From Candidatus Binatia bacterium (GTDB lineage Bacteria > Desulfobacterota > Binatia > UBA12015), in the NCBI GenBank assembly GCA_029248525.1, contig JAQWJE010000039.1, forward strand, positions 248,001-312,000: a stretch of 64,000 nt of DNA. The letters are read 5' to 3'. The first letter of the stretch is position 1; every line of letters begins with the position of its first letter. The notes under the pieces were generated by a model. It worked only from the letters and a program-made list of their open reading frames with translations. It was not told where the DNA came from and did not search any database. Shown here in pieces: positions 8,259 through 17,879 of this stretch. Position numbers and translations under genes: made by a program.

Positions 8259-9584
8259 TTGCTCCTTCGACTCGCCATAGGGTTTCTGCTCGGAATCATC
8301 GGAGGGACTGTCTGGCCCGGGCCCGCGGAGCAAAAGATTATCCTTGCGCTCCTCGTGGGCCTGGCGTGCCAAATACCTTCCGGTCGACGACAGCGAGAAA
8401 AGCTGTCCGCGCTTCAGAATTGGGCGGAGGCTGCTCGTGTTGGCAATTTCAAATCGCCACCGCTCTCGGCCGCGACACCCGATGCGATCGATCGATTGGG
8501 GCGAACCCTCGACACGGTGCTGAACACGCAACTGGAAACGCAACGAGGGCTCGTCTGGGAGCGTGATCGGCTGCAGGCGATCCTCAGCGCGATGGTCGAG
8601 GGCGTCTTGGTGATTGACCTCGCTGGAGTTGTGTTGCGGGCCAACGACCGGGTGCAGACCTTGCTTGAACTGCCCCAGGAAACAAACCCTCTGGGGATGT
8701 CGATCTGGGATCTGACGCGAGATATCGAGCTTCATCGGATTGTCCGCGATGCCATGGGTGCAGGTCGCTCGGCGAGTGGCGAGTTCGATCTGATCGGTGA
8801 CGTCGCACGCCGGCTGGGTCTTACGGTTGGTCCAACGGCGGACGGTACCGCCTGGGTTCTGGTTTTTCACGATATGACCGAGCAGCGGCGGCTGGAAATG
8901 GTTCGAACTGACTTTGTGGCGAATGTCTCCCACGAACTCCAAACTCCCTTGACCGCGATCAAGGGGTTCGCAGAGACACTCCTTTCCTCGGAACTTACAG
9001 ATCCTCAACAAGTTCGCCGTTATCTGTCCATTATCAATCGCAATAGCGAGCGAGTTGGCCTCCTCATCCGGGACTTGCTGGTAATCAGTGATCTCGAACT
9101 CGGCCGCGTTCCGTTGGCCCTGGCGAGCATCGAATTGGCGCCGGTGATCGAGGAGGTTGTCGAGCTTCTGGAAGAGGCTGCTCGAGCCAAGAACGTGACA
9201 ATCGAGGTCGTCGCGGGAGCCGATGGTTGGATTATGGGCGATCACGACCGGTTGGTGCAGGTTTTTCTGAATCTGATCGATAACGCCATCAAATACACCC
9301 CCTCGGATGGTGAAATTCGTGTCGAGTGGAAGCCTCGCAAAGAATTTTTGTCGATCAGCGTCGCGGATAGCGGTATCGGGATCCCCGAATCCGATCTACC
9401 TCGGCTTGCCGAGCGGTTCTACCGGGTCGACAAAGCGCGCTCGCGGGAGGCTGGCGGGACTGGGCTGGGCCTTTCGATCGTCCGCCATATTGTACTGGCC
9501 CATGACGGGACGTTGGAATTTTCCAGCCGCGTGGGAGTTGGAACGAAGGTCATGATCTCCTTACCCCGTGCCACCAATGCCTGA
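8259..9584 (+). CDS. phoR: Phosphate regulon sensor histidine kinase PhoR
   Basis: 441 residues, starting at a TTG at 8259 behind a GGAGATCGG ribosome site; no ATG lies close by. Two short N-terminal hydrophobic stretches (about 2-20 and 27-38) form the membrane anchor without a large periplasmic domain, as in PhoR. A PAS domain (about 105-205) precedes the dimerisation/phospho-acceptor helix NVSHELQTPL (H225) and an HATPase domain with LIDNAIKYTP, DSGIGIPE and GGTGLGLSI. It lies 20 bases after phoB. The 3' end converges with ntrC, 9 bases apart. Confidence 0.9.
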   Translation: MLLRLAIGFLLGIIGGTVWPGPAEQKIILALLVGLACQIPSGRRQREKLSALQNWAEAARVGNFKSPPLSAATPDAIDRLGRTLDTVLNTQLETQRGLVWERDRLQAILSAMVEGVLVIDLAGVVLRANDRVQTLLELPQETNPLGMSIWDLTRDIELHRIVRDAMGAGRSASGEFDLIGDVARRLGLTVGPTADGTAWVLVFHDMTEQRRLEMVRTDFVANVSHELQTPLTAIKGFAETLLSSELTDPQQVRRYLSIINRNSERVGLLIRDLLVISDLELGRVPLALASIELAPVIEEVVELLEEAARAKNVTIEVVAGADGWIMGDHDRLVQVFLNLIDNAIKYTPSDGEIRVEWKPRKEFLSISVADSGIGIPESDLPRLAERFYRVDKARSREAGGTGLGLSIVRHIVLAHDGTLEFSSRVGVGTKVMISLPRATNA

Positions 9585-9593
9585 AGAGACTGC

Positions 9594-11051
9594 TTAGCCC
9601 GATGCTCCCGGGCGATGCCGACTTGCGAGGCCGAGGTAGAGAAGTTTCTTTCGCAGCGTGTTTCGATTGATCCCGAGGATCTGCGCCGCATGGACCTGAT
9701 TCCCACCGGTTCGCTCCAATGTGGTTTCGAGGAGAGGCTTCTCCATTTCGGCAAGGAGTGCGTCGTAAAGTTCGCGTGGATCTGCGGGAACAGCTGTGTC
9801 GAAGCGGGCCTGCACCTCGCCTCGGACAACGTCCTGCAGAGACCCCGCGGCCAGCGCTCTGTCGGGTTCTTCGCGGGGGCTTAGTGCGAAATCTTCTGGC
9901 ATGAGTGTCTCGTCCGGGGCGACGACTGCCGCGCGAACCAACGCGTTCTCGAGTTCCCGGACATTGCCAGGCCAATTGTAGTCGAGCAGCATCTTCTCGG
10001 CCGAACGCGCGATGCCGGTTTTCGTTGTGCCGAGGTCCCGATTGATCTTAGCGAGAAAGTGCCGGATGAGATCCGGGATATCGGCGACGCGCTCCCGGAG
10101 CGGGGGGACGCGGAGCGGGACGACATTGAGTCGAAAGAAGAGATCTTCGCGGAAACGATTTTCCCGCACGGCGTCTGCGAGATTCTGATTCGTCGCGGCT
10201 ATGATGCGTACGTTGCTGGGCATCGTTTCGCGTCCGCCAACCCTCGTAAACTCGCGTTCCTGAAGAACTCGGAGGAGCTTTGCTTGAAGCTCGAGCGGCA
10301 TATCGCCCAGTTCGTCCAAAAGGAGTGTGCCTCCGGCCGCTTGCTCGAATTTCCCGGACCGCCGTTCTGTAGCGCCGGTGAACGCGCCCTTTTCGTAGCC
10401 GAATAATTCGCTTTCCAGTAACTCGCGAGGAATCGCCGAGCAATTGATCGCGACAAATGGTCCCTCCCAGCGAGGCGAGTGAAAATGGATAGCCTTTGCG
10501 ATCAGTTCCTTACCGGTACCGCTCTCTCCCTGAATCAGAACCGTTGCGTCGTTTTGCGCCACTCGACCGAGTAGCTTGTAGATCGACTGCATGGCCGCGG
10601 AGGAACCGATGATATCCACGCCAATCTCGAAACGTTTCTTCAGTTCACCCTTCAGAACGTGAACGTCTGTGCTCAATCGCCTCGCATCGGCCACCCGGCC
10701 CACCAGCAAATTTACCACATCCAGGTCGAAGGGCTTGGTCAGGTAGTCGTACGCGCCGCGTTTCATCGCCTCGACGGCATTGCCCATTGTCGTCTGGGCT
10801 GTCATCACCACCAGAGTCGTTGCGAGGCGTTCCTCGCGAGCTGCGGTGACAACATCAAGCCCGTTGATCTCCGGCATGCGGATATCCACGAAGGCGAGGT
10901 CGATATTGCCTTGGCGCAGTATCTCAAGGGCGCGCGTGCCGTTTTCCGCCTCGACGACATCGTGTCCCGCTGCCGTGAGCGATTCCTTCAAGACCCAGCG
11001 AATCGAACGTTCGTCATCTGCAACGAGAATGCGGATTTGTTTATCAGTCAT
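9594..11051 (-). CDS. Sigma54-dependent response regulator, NtrC family
   Basis: 485 residues in the classical three-part layout: receiver domain with D56 as phospho-acceptor (AFVDIRMPE), a central AAA+ domain with Walker A GESGTGKE, the sigma54-contacting loop GAFTGA and Walker B LLLDELGDMP, and a C-terminal Fis-type helix-turn-helix (GGNQVHAAQILGINRNTLRKK). It should activate sigma54 promoters when phosphorylated. The histidine kinase gene lies immediately upstream and overlaps by 8 bases, so the two are co-translated partners. It closely resembles NtrC/GlnG, but the regulated pathway (nitrogen or other) is not shown by the neighbours. Confidence 0.9.
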   Translation of the reverse strand: MTDKQIRILVADDERSIRWVLKESLTAAGHDVVEAENGTRALEILRQGNIDLAFVDIRMPEINGLDVVTAAREERLATTLVVMTAQTTMGNAVEAMKRGAYDYLTKPFDLDVVNLLVGRVADARRLSTDVHVLKGELKKRFEIGVDIIGSSAAMQSIYKLLGRVAQNDATVLIQGESGTGKELIAKAIHFHSPRWEGPFVAINCSAIPRELLESELFGYEKGAFTGATERRSGKFEQAAGGTLLLDELGDMPLELQAKLLRVLQEREFTRVGGRETMPSNVRIIAATNQNLADAVRENRFREDLFFRLNVVPLRVPPLRERVADIPDLIRHFLAKINRDLGTTKTGIARSAEKMLLDYNWPGNVRELENALVRAAVVAPDETLMPEDFALSPREEPDRALAAGSLQDVVRGEVQARFDTAVPADPRELYDALLAEMEKPLLETTLERTGGNQVHAAQILGINRNTLRKKLLYLGLASRHRPGASG

Positions 11052-12156
11052 TGGGTTCGATCCTTTCTACGGGCAGCGTCAAGATAAACGCCGCGCCTCC
11101 CTGCTTTCGAGGTTGTACCCGAAGTACCCCTCCATGTTCGGTGATGATGCGCTGGCTGATCGCTAATCCGAGGCCGGTCCCATCGTCTTTTGTGGTGAAA
11201 AAGGGGTTGAAAATCTTGTTGAGGTTCTGCTCCGGGATTCCCGGACCCTGATCGCTGATCTCCACGGAAAGGAATTGTGCGCGCCCGTTTTTGCCGCCGA
11301 CTCGATACGAGCTTTCCATCCTTGTCCTCAGGGTGATTGTCGCGTGATCTCCGCTGGCCTCGATCGCATTGCGAATCAGGTTCATCAGTACCTGAATAAG
11401 TCGGCTGACATCGACGCAGACCGGAGGCAGGCTTGGGTCGAAAGCTCGCTCGATATGGACTCCGGTTGATATGCCCGGCTGCAATGTCAGGACAACCTGA
11501 TCGAGGAGTTCATGAATATTCACGGACCGCGTTTCGAGGCGCGACGGCCCGGCGATATCGAGAAGTTGACCGATCAGATTGGAGAGCCGCTCGATTTCGT
11601 GCAGCAGAATGTCGGTGCACTCTTTGGTTCTCGGCGTATTGGCTATCGCCGCTTCAAGGATCTGAGCCGCCCCCTTCATGCCGGAGAGCGGATTCTTCAC
11701 CTCGTGAGCGAGGCCGGCAACAAGGATTTCCAACTGCTGGAGTCTTTCGGACTCTCTGGACCGAGACTCCAACTCGCGCTGGTAGCTTGTGTCCTGAATT
11801 GTGAGAAGTGTGCCGACTCGGTGCCCACGAGCGTCGGAGAGCAGAGTTACAGCGGCTCGAACCGGACTCGACCGCCAGGGCGCCTGGGCATCCTTGAGCA
11901 CTCCGTCGGCGCGCACGTTGCGAACCCCCGTCTCAAGCGTGGTTTCCAGGAGTTCGATCAACCAGGCATTGGAGACGAGAACTTCCTGCACGGGCCGTCC
12001 GATCGAGCGATAGGCAGCGATTCCCGCTAATTCCGCGCCGCCCTCGTTGATAAATTCAAGCGATCCGTCTGCATCGACCACGAGAACACCATCATCGAGG
12101 CTTTCGAGTACATTGAGCCACTCGCGTGACAAGAATTCTGAAGATGCCTTTATCAT
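11044..12156 (-). CDS. PAS-domain sensor histidine kinase, NtrB family
   Basis: 370 residues from the ATG at 12156; an in-frame GTG at 12201 would add 15 residues. It has no membrane segment. A PAS domain (about 10-120) is followed by the phospho-acceptor motif LAHEVKNPLSGMKGAA, typical of NtrB, and an HATPase domain with LIRNAIEA, DQGPGIPE and GTGLGLAIS. It is a soluble kinase for the NtrC-type regulator downstream, whose start it overlaps by 8 bases. The promoter should lie in the 124-base gap shared with the divergent moeA gene. Confidence 0.88.
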   Translation of the reverse strand: MIKASSEFLSREWLNVLESLDDGVLVVDADGSLEFINEGGAELAGIAAYRSIGRPVQEVLVSNAWLIELLETTLETGVRNVRADGVLKDAQAPWRSSPVRAAVTLLSDARGHRVGTLLTIQDTSYQRELESRSRESERLQQLEILVAGLAHEVKNPLSGMKGAAQILEAAIANTPRTKECTDILLHEIERLSNLIGQLLDIAGPSRLETRSVNIHELLDQVVLTLQPGISTGVHIERAFDPSLPPVCVDVSRLIQVLMNLIRNAIEASGDHATITLRTRMESSYRVGGKNGRAQFLSVEISDQGPGIPEQNLNKIFNPFFTTKDDGTGLGLAISQRIITEHGGVLRVQPRKQGGAAFILTLPVERIEPND

Positions 12157-12280
12157 GTGCAATTGCCTAAAACTTATACACTCGGACGAGTTATTTTCCA
12201 CAAAAACCTTGATTCTGCGGAATTTTCTATCTCCTTAGCAAGGACTTGACCGCCCGATCCTCAAAGGCAAGGTAAACGGA

Positions 12281-13525
12281 ATGATCTCGATAGGTGAGGC
12301 GATCCAAAGGGTCCTGGCCCGGACGAAGACAGGAAAAATCGAGCGAGTGGCTTTAGGGGATGCATGCGGAAGCACACTGGCGGGTCCGGTGAAGGCCGTC
12401 GTAAACGTCCCGTCTTTCCGGAACTCTCAAATGGACGGCTATGCCGTCCGCAGCCGCGAAACTGCGTCGGCCTCCACCCAAAGTCCGATTCGCTTGCGGA
12501 AAGGCCCGACAGTCGCCGCGGGAAGCCCCAAGCCGGGTGAACTTCCACCGGGCCACGCGGCGTCGGTCATGACAGGGGCGGCGCTTCCTGACGGAGCTGA
12601 TGCGGTGATCCCGATCGAGGATCTCAGGGAGATGGCCGATGGCGTCCACATCTCCGCAAGGGTCGAAGCAGGGTGCTTTATCCGGCCCGCCGGGATCGAT
12701 CTGGCCGCGGGCGAGACCGTCCTGCTCGGAGGCAGCCAGCTGCGCCCGGCCGATATTGGTCTTTTGGCTTCACTCGGATGCACGGAAGTTGAGCGGGTCA
12801 CACCTCCGCGAGTCGCGATTTTAGGTACCGGCGATGAATTGGTGTCTGTGGGGAAGCCGCTGGGTTTCGGGCAAATCCATGACTCCAACGCCCATGCGCT
12901 CGCTGCGGCAGTGCAAGTTTGTGGGGGCCAACCGCACTATCTGGGAATTGTTCGCGATACGAAATCGGCTCTGACAGAGGCGTTCCGCTCGGCAGCGACC
13001 TATGATCTGGTCATCTCGACCGGCGGTGTGTCGGTCGGCAAGTTCGACTATGTCAAAGAAGTTCTCGAGGACTTGGGTGTGGAAAGAAGCTTTTGGAAAG
13101 TCGCACAAAAACCCGGAAAGCCCGTTACATTCGGCCAGCAAGGTGACGGCGCTCTGTTCTTCGGCCTACCCGGCAATCCGGTTTCGGCCATGGTCTGTTT
13201 CGAAATCTATGTCGGACCCGCGATTCGATCGATTCTGGGCCGGCGCGACTTGTTTCGTCCCACGATCAAGGTGGTTCTGGCGGAAGATATGGGAACTTCC
13301 GAGCGTTTCCACGAACTCGTGCGGTGCCAGCGGAGCGTGGTGGGCGGTGCCGTTACCGCCACATTGGCCGGGAACCAGAACTCGGGGGCTCTTCACTCGC
13401 TTGCCCGAGCGGATTGCCTTGTTCTTTCACCGCCGGGTCGCAAACGGCTGCATTCAGGTGAAGAGCATCTCGCATTGGACCTTTCTTCAGATACGAATTT
13501 CTCGAGCATTCATGCTTTTTCGTAA
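12281..13525 (+). CDS. moeA: Molybdopterin molybdenumtransferase MoeA
   Basis: 414 residues. Motifs of the MoeA/gephyrin E-domain family run along the protein: RNSQMDGYAV near residue 46, TGAALPDGADAVIP, a GTGDELV box, DSNAHAL, STGGVSVG and LPGNPVSAM in the MPT-binding domain. MoeA inserts molybdate into adenylated molybdopterin to make the molybdenum cofactor in the cytosol. No other moa/mob genes are nearby, so it is isolated from the rest of the pathway. It is divergent from the NtrB-type kinase. Confidence 0.93.
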   Translation: MISIGEAIQRVLARTKTGKIERVALGDACGSTLAGPVKAVVNVPSFRNSQMDGYAVRSRETASASTQSPIRLRKGPTVAAGSPKPGELPPGHAASVMTGAALPDGADAVIPIEDLREMADGVHISARVEAGCFIRPAGIDLAAGETVLLGGSQLRPADIGLLASLGCTEVERVTPPRVAILGTGDELVSVGKPLGFGQIHDSNAHALAAAVQVCGGQPHYLGIVRDTKSALTEAFRSAATYDLVISTGGVSVGKFDYVKEVLEDLGVERSFWKVAQKPGKPVTFGQQGDGALFFGLPGNPVSAMVCFEIYVGPAIRSILGRRDLFRPTIKVVLAEDMGTSERFHELVRCQRSVVGGAVTATLAGNQNSGALHSLARADCLVLSPPGRKRLHSGEEHLALDLSSDTNFSSIHAFS

Positions 13526-13536
13526 GCATCCAAGGA

Positions 13537-13872
13537 TTGAATTCGTGCACGGCACTATTTTCACCGGTAGGCTTGGAAGTGGTGTTCTCAAGGCCCTCTC
13601 AGAAAGCTTGGCTTTTTTTCTTTCTTCTCGGGACGAGCGGAATCCTTGGCTGCGCCTCGGAGTTGCCCGAAACCGATTCACCGGGAGCGCGACTTTATAT
13701 CGAAGCCTGTGGAAGCTGCCACGCGCCGATTCCGCCCAAGGCCCTCACATTTGCCAGCTGGGAGTTTCAGGTTCGACGGATGGATGAATTCAGGCTCGCT
13801 CGGGGCTGGGGCCCCTTGCCGACATCGCAACGAACAGGGGTACTGAACTACCTCCGCCAACATTCAGGATGA
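13537..13872 (+). CDS. Small c-type cytochrome lipoprotein
   Basis: 111 residues if read from the TTG at 13537; a GTG at 13579 gives a better lipoprotein signal, beginning MVFSRPSQKAW and running through a hydrophobic stretch to GILGC. After the lipid-modified cysteine comes ARLYIEACGSCHAP, with one CXXCH haem site, then a short helical region to the end. The size suits a mono-haem carrier or sensor domain. There is no obvious xMP motif, so the sixth haem ligand is unclear. It sits 11 bases after moeA and 3 before the aminopeptidase gene. Confidence 0.7.
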   Translation: MNSCTALFSPVGLEVVFSRPSQKAWLFFFLLGTSGILGCASELPETDSPGARLYIEACGSCHAPIPPKALTFASWEFQVRRMDEFRLARGWGPLPTSQRTGVLNYLRQHSG

Positions 13873-13875
13873 GAC

Positions 13876-15423
13876 ATGATGATGAATCAAATGGAAATCC
13901 AGACGGGGACCGCAAAGGCCCTCAAGCATGCAACCGAGTTCCTCGCCGTTCCAGTTTTTGAGGCAGACGAGTTATCGGCGGAGCTTCGCGCACTCGATGA
14001 GGCGACTGACGGCCGTCTCATGGCCGAGGCTCGCCGTCGCAAGTCGAACCCCGCGGCAGCAGGGAGCGTCTATATCTACCAGACACACGGTCAACACCCC
14101 GCAGAGATGATCGCTCTGATCGGCATGGGACGTTCCGGCCCCGACGGCAAGTTCGGATCAACGGCATGGCGCGAGTTTGCCGGTCGTGCGCGAGGCGCAG
14201 CGGCCGGGGTCAAGGCCGGATTGATGGCCATCTCGATTCATGCGGCCGACGAGAAGGAGCGGAGCGAAATCGCGGTCGAGGCTTCGGTCGAGGGTCTCCT
14301 GTTGAGTGACTATCAACCCAAGCTTGTGGCTCAGCGAGTCGCACCGCGAGGGCCAACACGTTGTGTGGTTTTGGGCGCGGCGAAGTCTGCGCGAGCCCGC
14401 GTGGCAAAGGATCGGGGCCGAATCATTGCCGAGGCGACCCGCGACAGCCGCGACTGGATCAATCTCCCGGCCGCGGTCCTTCATCCCGCGAAGTTCGGGG
14501 CGATTGCGCGTGCGCTGGCGAAGAAAAGCGGTCTGCAGATCACCCTTCATGGGCCCAAGCAACTCAAGCGACTCGGGATGGGGGCGATTTTGGGTGTGGG
14601 GCAGGGAAGTCACCGGGATGAATGCCTTATCGAACTGGTTTACAAGCCCAAGGGGCGCCGCGGCACCAAGCCCTCGCCAGATCATATTTGTCTGGTGGGC
14701 AAGGGCATCACCTTTGATTCCGGAGGGCTATCTCTCAAGACTTCGCGGGGGATGGAAATTCAGAAACGGGATATGTCCGGGGGGGCAGCCGTACTAGGTG
14801 CGATGAAGGCAATCGCCGAACTGAAGCCGGACGTTGAAGTTCGCGGACTGATCGCCTGTGCCGAAAATATGCCGGGTGGTAATGCTTGTCGCCCCGGGGA
14901 CGTGCTTGAGACCTACAATAAAAAGACGATCGAAGTTCTGAACACGGACGCCGAAGGCCGCCTGGTGCTCGCCGATGCTCTCGGATACGCCGCAAACGGA
15001 TGCGGTTCAGGGGTGAAGCCGCGCTATATCGTCGATCTGGCAACTCTTACGGGTGCCGCGACGGTTGCTCTGGGAACCGGAATCGGTGCTGTGATGGGGT
15101 CGGATTCCGAACTGGTCTCGCGATTGCGTGCGGCCGGGGAAGAGGCTGGCGAACCCCTGTGGGAGCTCCCGTTGATTGACAGCTACCGCGCAGCCTTGGC
15201 AAGCCCGATCGCGGACCTGAAGAACACGGGCGACGGAACAGCGGGCTCAATTTTTGGCGGCCTCTTCCTGCAGGCGTTTACCTCAGGGCTCCCGTGGGCC
15301 CATCTGGATATCGCGGCAGTCGCCTTCTCGGAGAAGAGCCGCCCTTGTGTGCCGCGTGGCGCAGTCGGTTGGGGCGTGGCGACGCTGGTGCGTTTGGTCG
15401 AAGCGGTTTCTCGCGAAGACTAA
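13876..15423 (+). CDS. pepA: Leucyl aminopeptidase (M17 family)
   Basis: 515 residues. The C-terminal catalytic domain has the M17 signatures VGKGITFDSGG (K276, D281) and NTDAEGRLVLADAL (D358, E360, catalytic R362), which bind two metal ions and remove N-terminal residues from peptides in the cytosol. The N-terminal domain is the usual divergent macro-like fold. Three consecutive ATG codons open the gene; any could be used. The stop codon interlocks by 4 bases with that of the convergent Xaa-Pro aminopeptidase gene. Confidence 0.93.
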   Translation: MMMNQMEIQTGTAKALKHATEFLAVPVFEADELSAELRALDEATDGRLMAEARRRKSNPAAAGSVYIYQTHGQHPAEMIALIGMGRSGPDGKFGSTAWREFAGRARGAAAGVKAGLMAISIHAADEKERSEIAVEASVEGLLLSDYQPKLVAQRVAPRGPTRCVVLGAAKSARARVAKDRGRIIAEATRDSRDWINLPAAVLHPAKFGAIARALAKKSGLQITLHGPKQLKRLGMGAILGVGQGSHRDECLIELVYKPKGRRGTKPSPDHICLVGKGITFDSGGLSLKTSRGMEIQKRDMSGGAAVLGAMKAIAELKPDVEVRGLIACAENMPGGNACRPGDVLETYNKKTIEVLNTDAEGRLVLADALGYAANGCGSGVKPRYIVDLATLTGAATVALGTGIGAVMGSDSELVSRLRAAGEEAGEPLWELPLIDSYRAALASPIADLKNTGDGTAGSIFGGLFLQAFTSGLPWAHLDIAAVAFSEKSRPCVPRGAVGWGVATLVRLVEAVSRED

Positions 15424-16754
15424 AACGCAGCCGCGCGCAAACTGAGAATCTCGTCGCGCTCCTTGGGCACTCGGTGGGACAGCACCTCGCATCCGTCCGT
15501 GGTCACCAGTACGTCGTCCTCGATCCGAACTCCGATGCCCTTGTATTCTGCCGGGGTGCCGGCTGTGGACGGTGAGAAATAGAGCCCAGGCTCGACTGTC
15601 AGGATCATGCCGGGTTCGAGCGGTCGAGGCTTGCGATCGATCTCATAGGCGCCAACGTCGTGCACGTCCATCCCCAGCCAATGGCTGGTTCGGTGCATGT
15701 ACCAAGGCTGATAGAGGCTGCCATCGATCACCTCTTGCAAGCTGCCCTCGACGAGTCCGAGAGACAATAGCCCGTCGGCCAGAATTTCTACAGAGGCCTT
15801 GTGTACCGCATCAACAGTGCTGCCCGGCTTCACTTCATCGATCGATGCCTTCTGTGCAGCGAGGACGAGATCGTAGATCTGCGCCTGAGCCTTTGTGAAA
15901 TCTTCTCCAACGGGAAATGTACGAGTAATATCCGCGCAATACGGTCCAAGCGCACATCCCGCGTCGATGAGGAGTAGATCCCCGCCCCGCAAAGCTTCCG
16001 TGTTCGCAATATAATGAAGAACCGTCGCATTTTCCCCGCCCGCGACGATCGAGGGGTAGGCCCATCCCTCGGCACCGCGGCGGCGGAAGACATATTCGAG
16101 CAACGCTTCGATCTCATATTCCGTCTTGCCCGGGCGGGTCTGTCCCATAGCCTCTCGGTGCGCCTCGGCGGCAATCGCAATACTCGCGCGCATCCAGGCG
16201 AGTTCCTCTTCCGACTTGAACAGCCGCATCTCATGGACGATGGGTCTGGGGTCAATCACGGAGGAGGGGGTGCCCGCCGCGGAGCGGGGTCGACGAGCCC
16301 AGCCCGACCCTGCCAGTCGCATCAACTCCGGATCAAACTCCGGGGCGGAGCCGAGGGGATAATAGAGCTCTCGAGATTTTCCGATCAGTACCGGCAATCG
16401 GGATTCGAGCTCATCGAGGGGATAGGCGGCATCCGCGCCGAACTCCTCGCAAGCGCCCTCGATACCCGCGCGCGGGCCTGTCCAGGCTTCGCGTTCGGGG
16501 TCCCGAGGGGCCACGAAAAGGATGAATCGTTCGGATTCGCCGGAGCCGTCAAAGACCGCGACGGTCTCCGGCTCCTGGAACCCGGTCAGATAGAAGAAAT
16601 CCGCATTCGGCCGGTAGCGATACTCAACATCGTTGGCGTGCCTGGCCAGAGCAGGTGCACGCAGAACCGCTAATCCCTCACCCAGGGAGGCCAGAAATCG
16701 CTCCCGGCGACCAGCGAAATCGAAGCGAGGCAATTCTTTGTGAGCCTGATTCAT
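15420..16754 (-). CDS. pepP: Xaa-Pro aminopeptidase (M24B family)
   Basis: 444 residues. The N-terminal domain matches aminopeptidase P (FLASLGEGLAVLRAP, NADFFYLTGFQEPE) and the C-terminal pita-bread domain has the five metal ligands spread over LLIDAGCALGPYCADITRTFP (two Asp), a His in YMHRTSHWLGMDVHDVG, and Glu in LTVEPGLYF and GIRVEDD-type GVRIEDDVL. It cleaves N-terminal residues in front of proline and needs manganese. It converges with the leucyl aminopeptidase gene, so two cytosolic peptidases lie side by side. Confidence 0.93.
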   Translation of the reverse strand: MNQAHKELPRFDFAGRRERFLASLGEGLAVLRAPALARHANDVEYRYRPNADFFYLTGFQEPETVAVFDGSGESERFILFVAPRDPEREAWTGPRAGIEGACEEFGADAAYPLDELESRLPVLIGKSRELYYPLGSAPEFDPELMRLAGSGWARRPRSAAGTPSSVIDPRPIVHEMRLFKSEEELAWMRASIAIAAEAHREAMGQTRPGKTEYEIEALLEYVFRRRGAEGWAYPSIVAGGENATVLHYIANTEALRGGDLLLIDAGCALGPYCADITRTFPVGEDFTKAQAQIYDLVLAAQKASIDEVKPGSTVDAVHKASVEILADGLLSLGLVEGSLQEVIDGSLYQPWYMHRTSHWLGMDVHDVGAYEIDRKPRPLEPGMILTVEPGLYFSPSTAGTPAEYKGIGVRIEDDVLVTTDGCEVLSHRVPKERDEILSLRAAAF

Positions 16755-16757
16755 GAA

Positions 16758-17114
16758 TTATTCCTTGGCACCTTCCCGGGCCCTCTTCAACGGGGGCCCG
16801 GAAACTGCAATCCAGGTTGCGCGTGATTCGGAATCGCGAGAGACAATCACGATTCGATCACCGCGTTGAAGGTCCGCAAGTCGCCGCTCCGTCCGTCCCG
16901 ACCGAATCGTGACCTCTGGCGCCAGCCGGACTTCATGTCGGAAACCCTTGTCTGTGAGTTTCAAGGACCGGGCCTCGACATCAATGCTCAGAATGCTTCC
17001 AGCGAGGCGTTGGTCGCTCGACGCCATCGGCTCGGGGGCCCCCAGCCCCGCGCATCCGCCGAGCAGGAGAGCGCCTGAAATTACGGCTCCCGCGAATCCT
17101 CTGCCTCTTCTCAT
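16758..17114 (-). CDS. Small lipoprotein with DUF5666-like beta domain
   Basis: 118 residues. A short basic N-terminus and hydrophobic stretch end in the lipobox LLLGGC, so it is a lipoprotein. The rest (about 37-105) is a compact, beta-rich domain of the pattern GSILSIDVEARSLKL ... VRLAPEVTIRSGR ... LQRGDRIVIV, resembling the DUF5666 family of small extracytoplasmic domains. Its function is unknown. It lies 3 bases upstream of the Xaa-Pro aminopeptidase gene on the same strand and probably shares its transcript. Confidence 0.65.
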   Translation of the reverse strand: MRRGRGFAGAVISGALLLGGCAGLGAPEPMASSDQRLAGSILSIDVEARSLKLTDKGFRHEVRLAPEVTIRSGRTERRLADLQRGDRIVIVSRDSESRATWIAVSGPPLKRAREGAKE

Positions 17115-17219
17115 AGTCGTAACCTAAGGGCTAGCGCGGGTGATCGAACAGCGCCAGCGGCGAAGTTGCCGGGGGGAGTTTCGGAATCGGCTCGAGTTCG
17201 GTACATTTGCGGCAAGACT

Positions 17220-17879
17220 ATGATGGATACAGAAACTCTTCTCGATCTGATTCGGCAGGGCTACTACGCAACCTACCCGTTGATAGCCTGTTCGATCATC
17301 GCTCTGGCGGTCTCCGCCGATCGTCTATGGGCGCTCCGCGGTCTCGACAAGAAGATGATGGAGCTGTCGAGGCAGATCGGGGTCATGCTCCAGCACGGAG
17401 ATGCTGAGGGTGCTGCAGCCCTGATTCGCCGGGACGCCGGAGATCTGCCTCTCGGCCAGATTTATCTGAATCTGCTGCCCCGTGTCGGGGATACGCGCGT
17501 GGAGGACCTTCTCGTCCTCGCGGATGGGTTTCGGATGGAACAGGCACAGACGCTCAGGCGAAACATCTGGCTTCTCGGAACGATCGGTAGTTCAGCGCCC
17601 TTCATCGGGCTGTTCGGAACCGTTGTCGGGATCATGAGAGCTTTCCACCAGATGTCGATTGCCGGGACCGGCGGATTCGCCGTCGTGGCATCCGGAATTT
17701 CTGAGGCACTTGTCGCTACCGCCCTCGGGTTGGGTGTCGCCATTATCTCCGTGGCTCTGTACAACTTCTTTCAGGTTCGCCTGGGTGAATTAGGGACGAC
17801 AATGCAGGTCGGCATCGCTCGTTTCATCGAAGCGCTCTGCGCAGCAAGGGGGAGCGATGGCCGTCGGCAGATTGCCTGA
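17220..17879 (+). CDS. MotA/TolQ/ExbB-type proton channel protein
   Basis: 219 residues from the ATG at 17220 (a second ATG follows at once). Three membrane helices are seen at about 15-32, 120-140 and 165-190, with the family signature IGSSAPFIGLFGTVVGIMRAF and ALVATALGLGVAIISVALYNFF. Together with ExbD/TolR it forms an inner-membrane motor that uses the proton gradient to energise outer-membrane processes. No tonB or tolA/tolB/pal gene lies in this window, so the partner system cannot be told. It overlaps the exbD-like gene by 23 bases. Confidence 0.88.
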   Translation: MMDTETLLDLIRQGYYATYPLIACSIIALAVSADRLWALRGLDKKMMELSRQIGVMLQHGDAEGAAALIRRDAGDLPLGQIYLNLLPRVGDTRVEDLLVLADGFRMEQAQTLRRNIWLLGTIGSSAPFIGLFGTVVGIMRAFHQMSIAGTGGFAVVASGISEALVATALGLGVAIISVALYNFFQVRLGELGTTMQVGIARFIEALCAARGSDGRRQIA

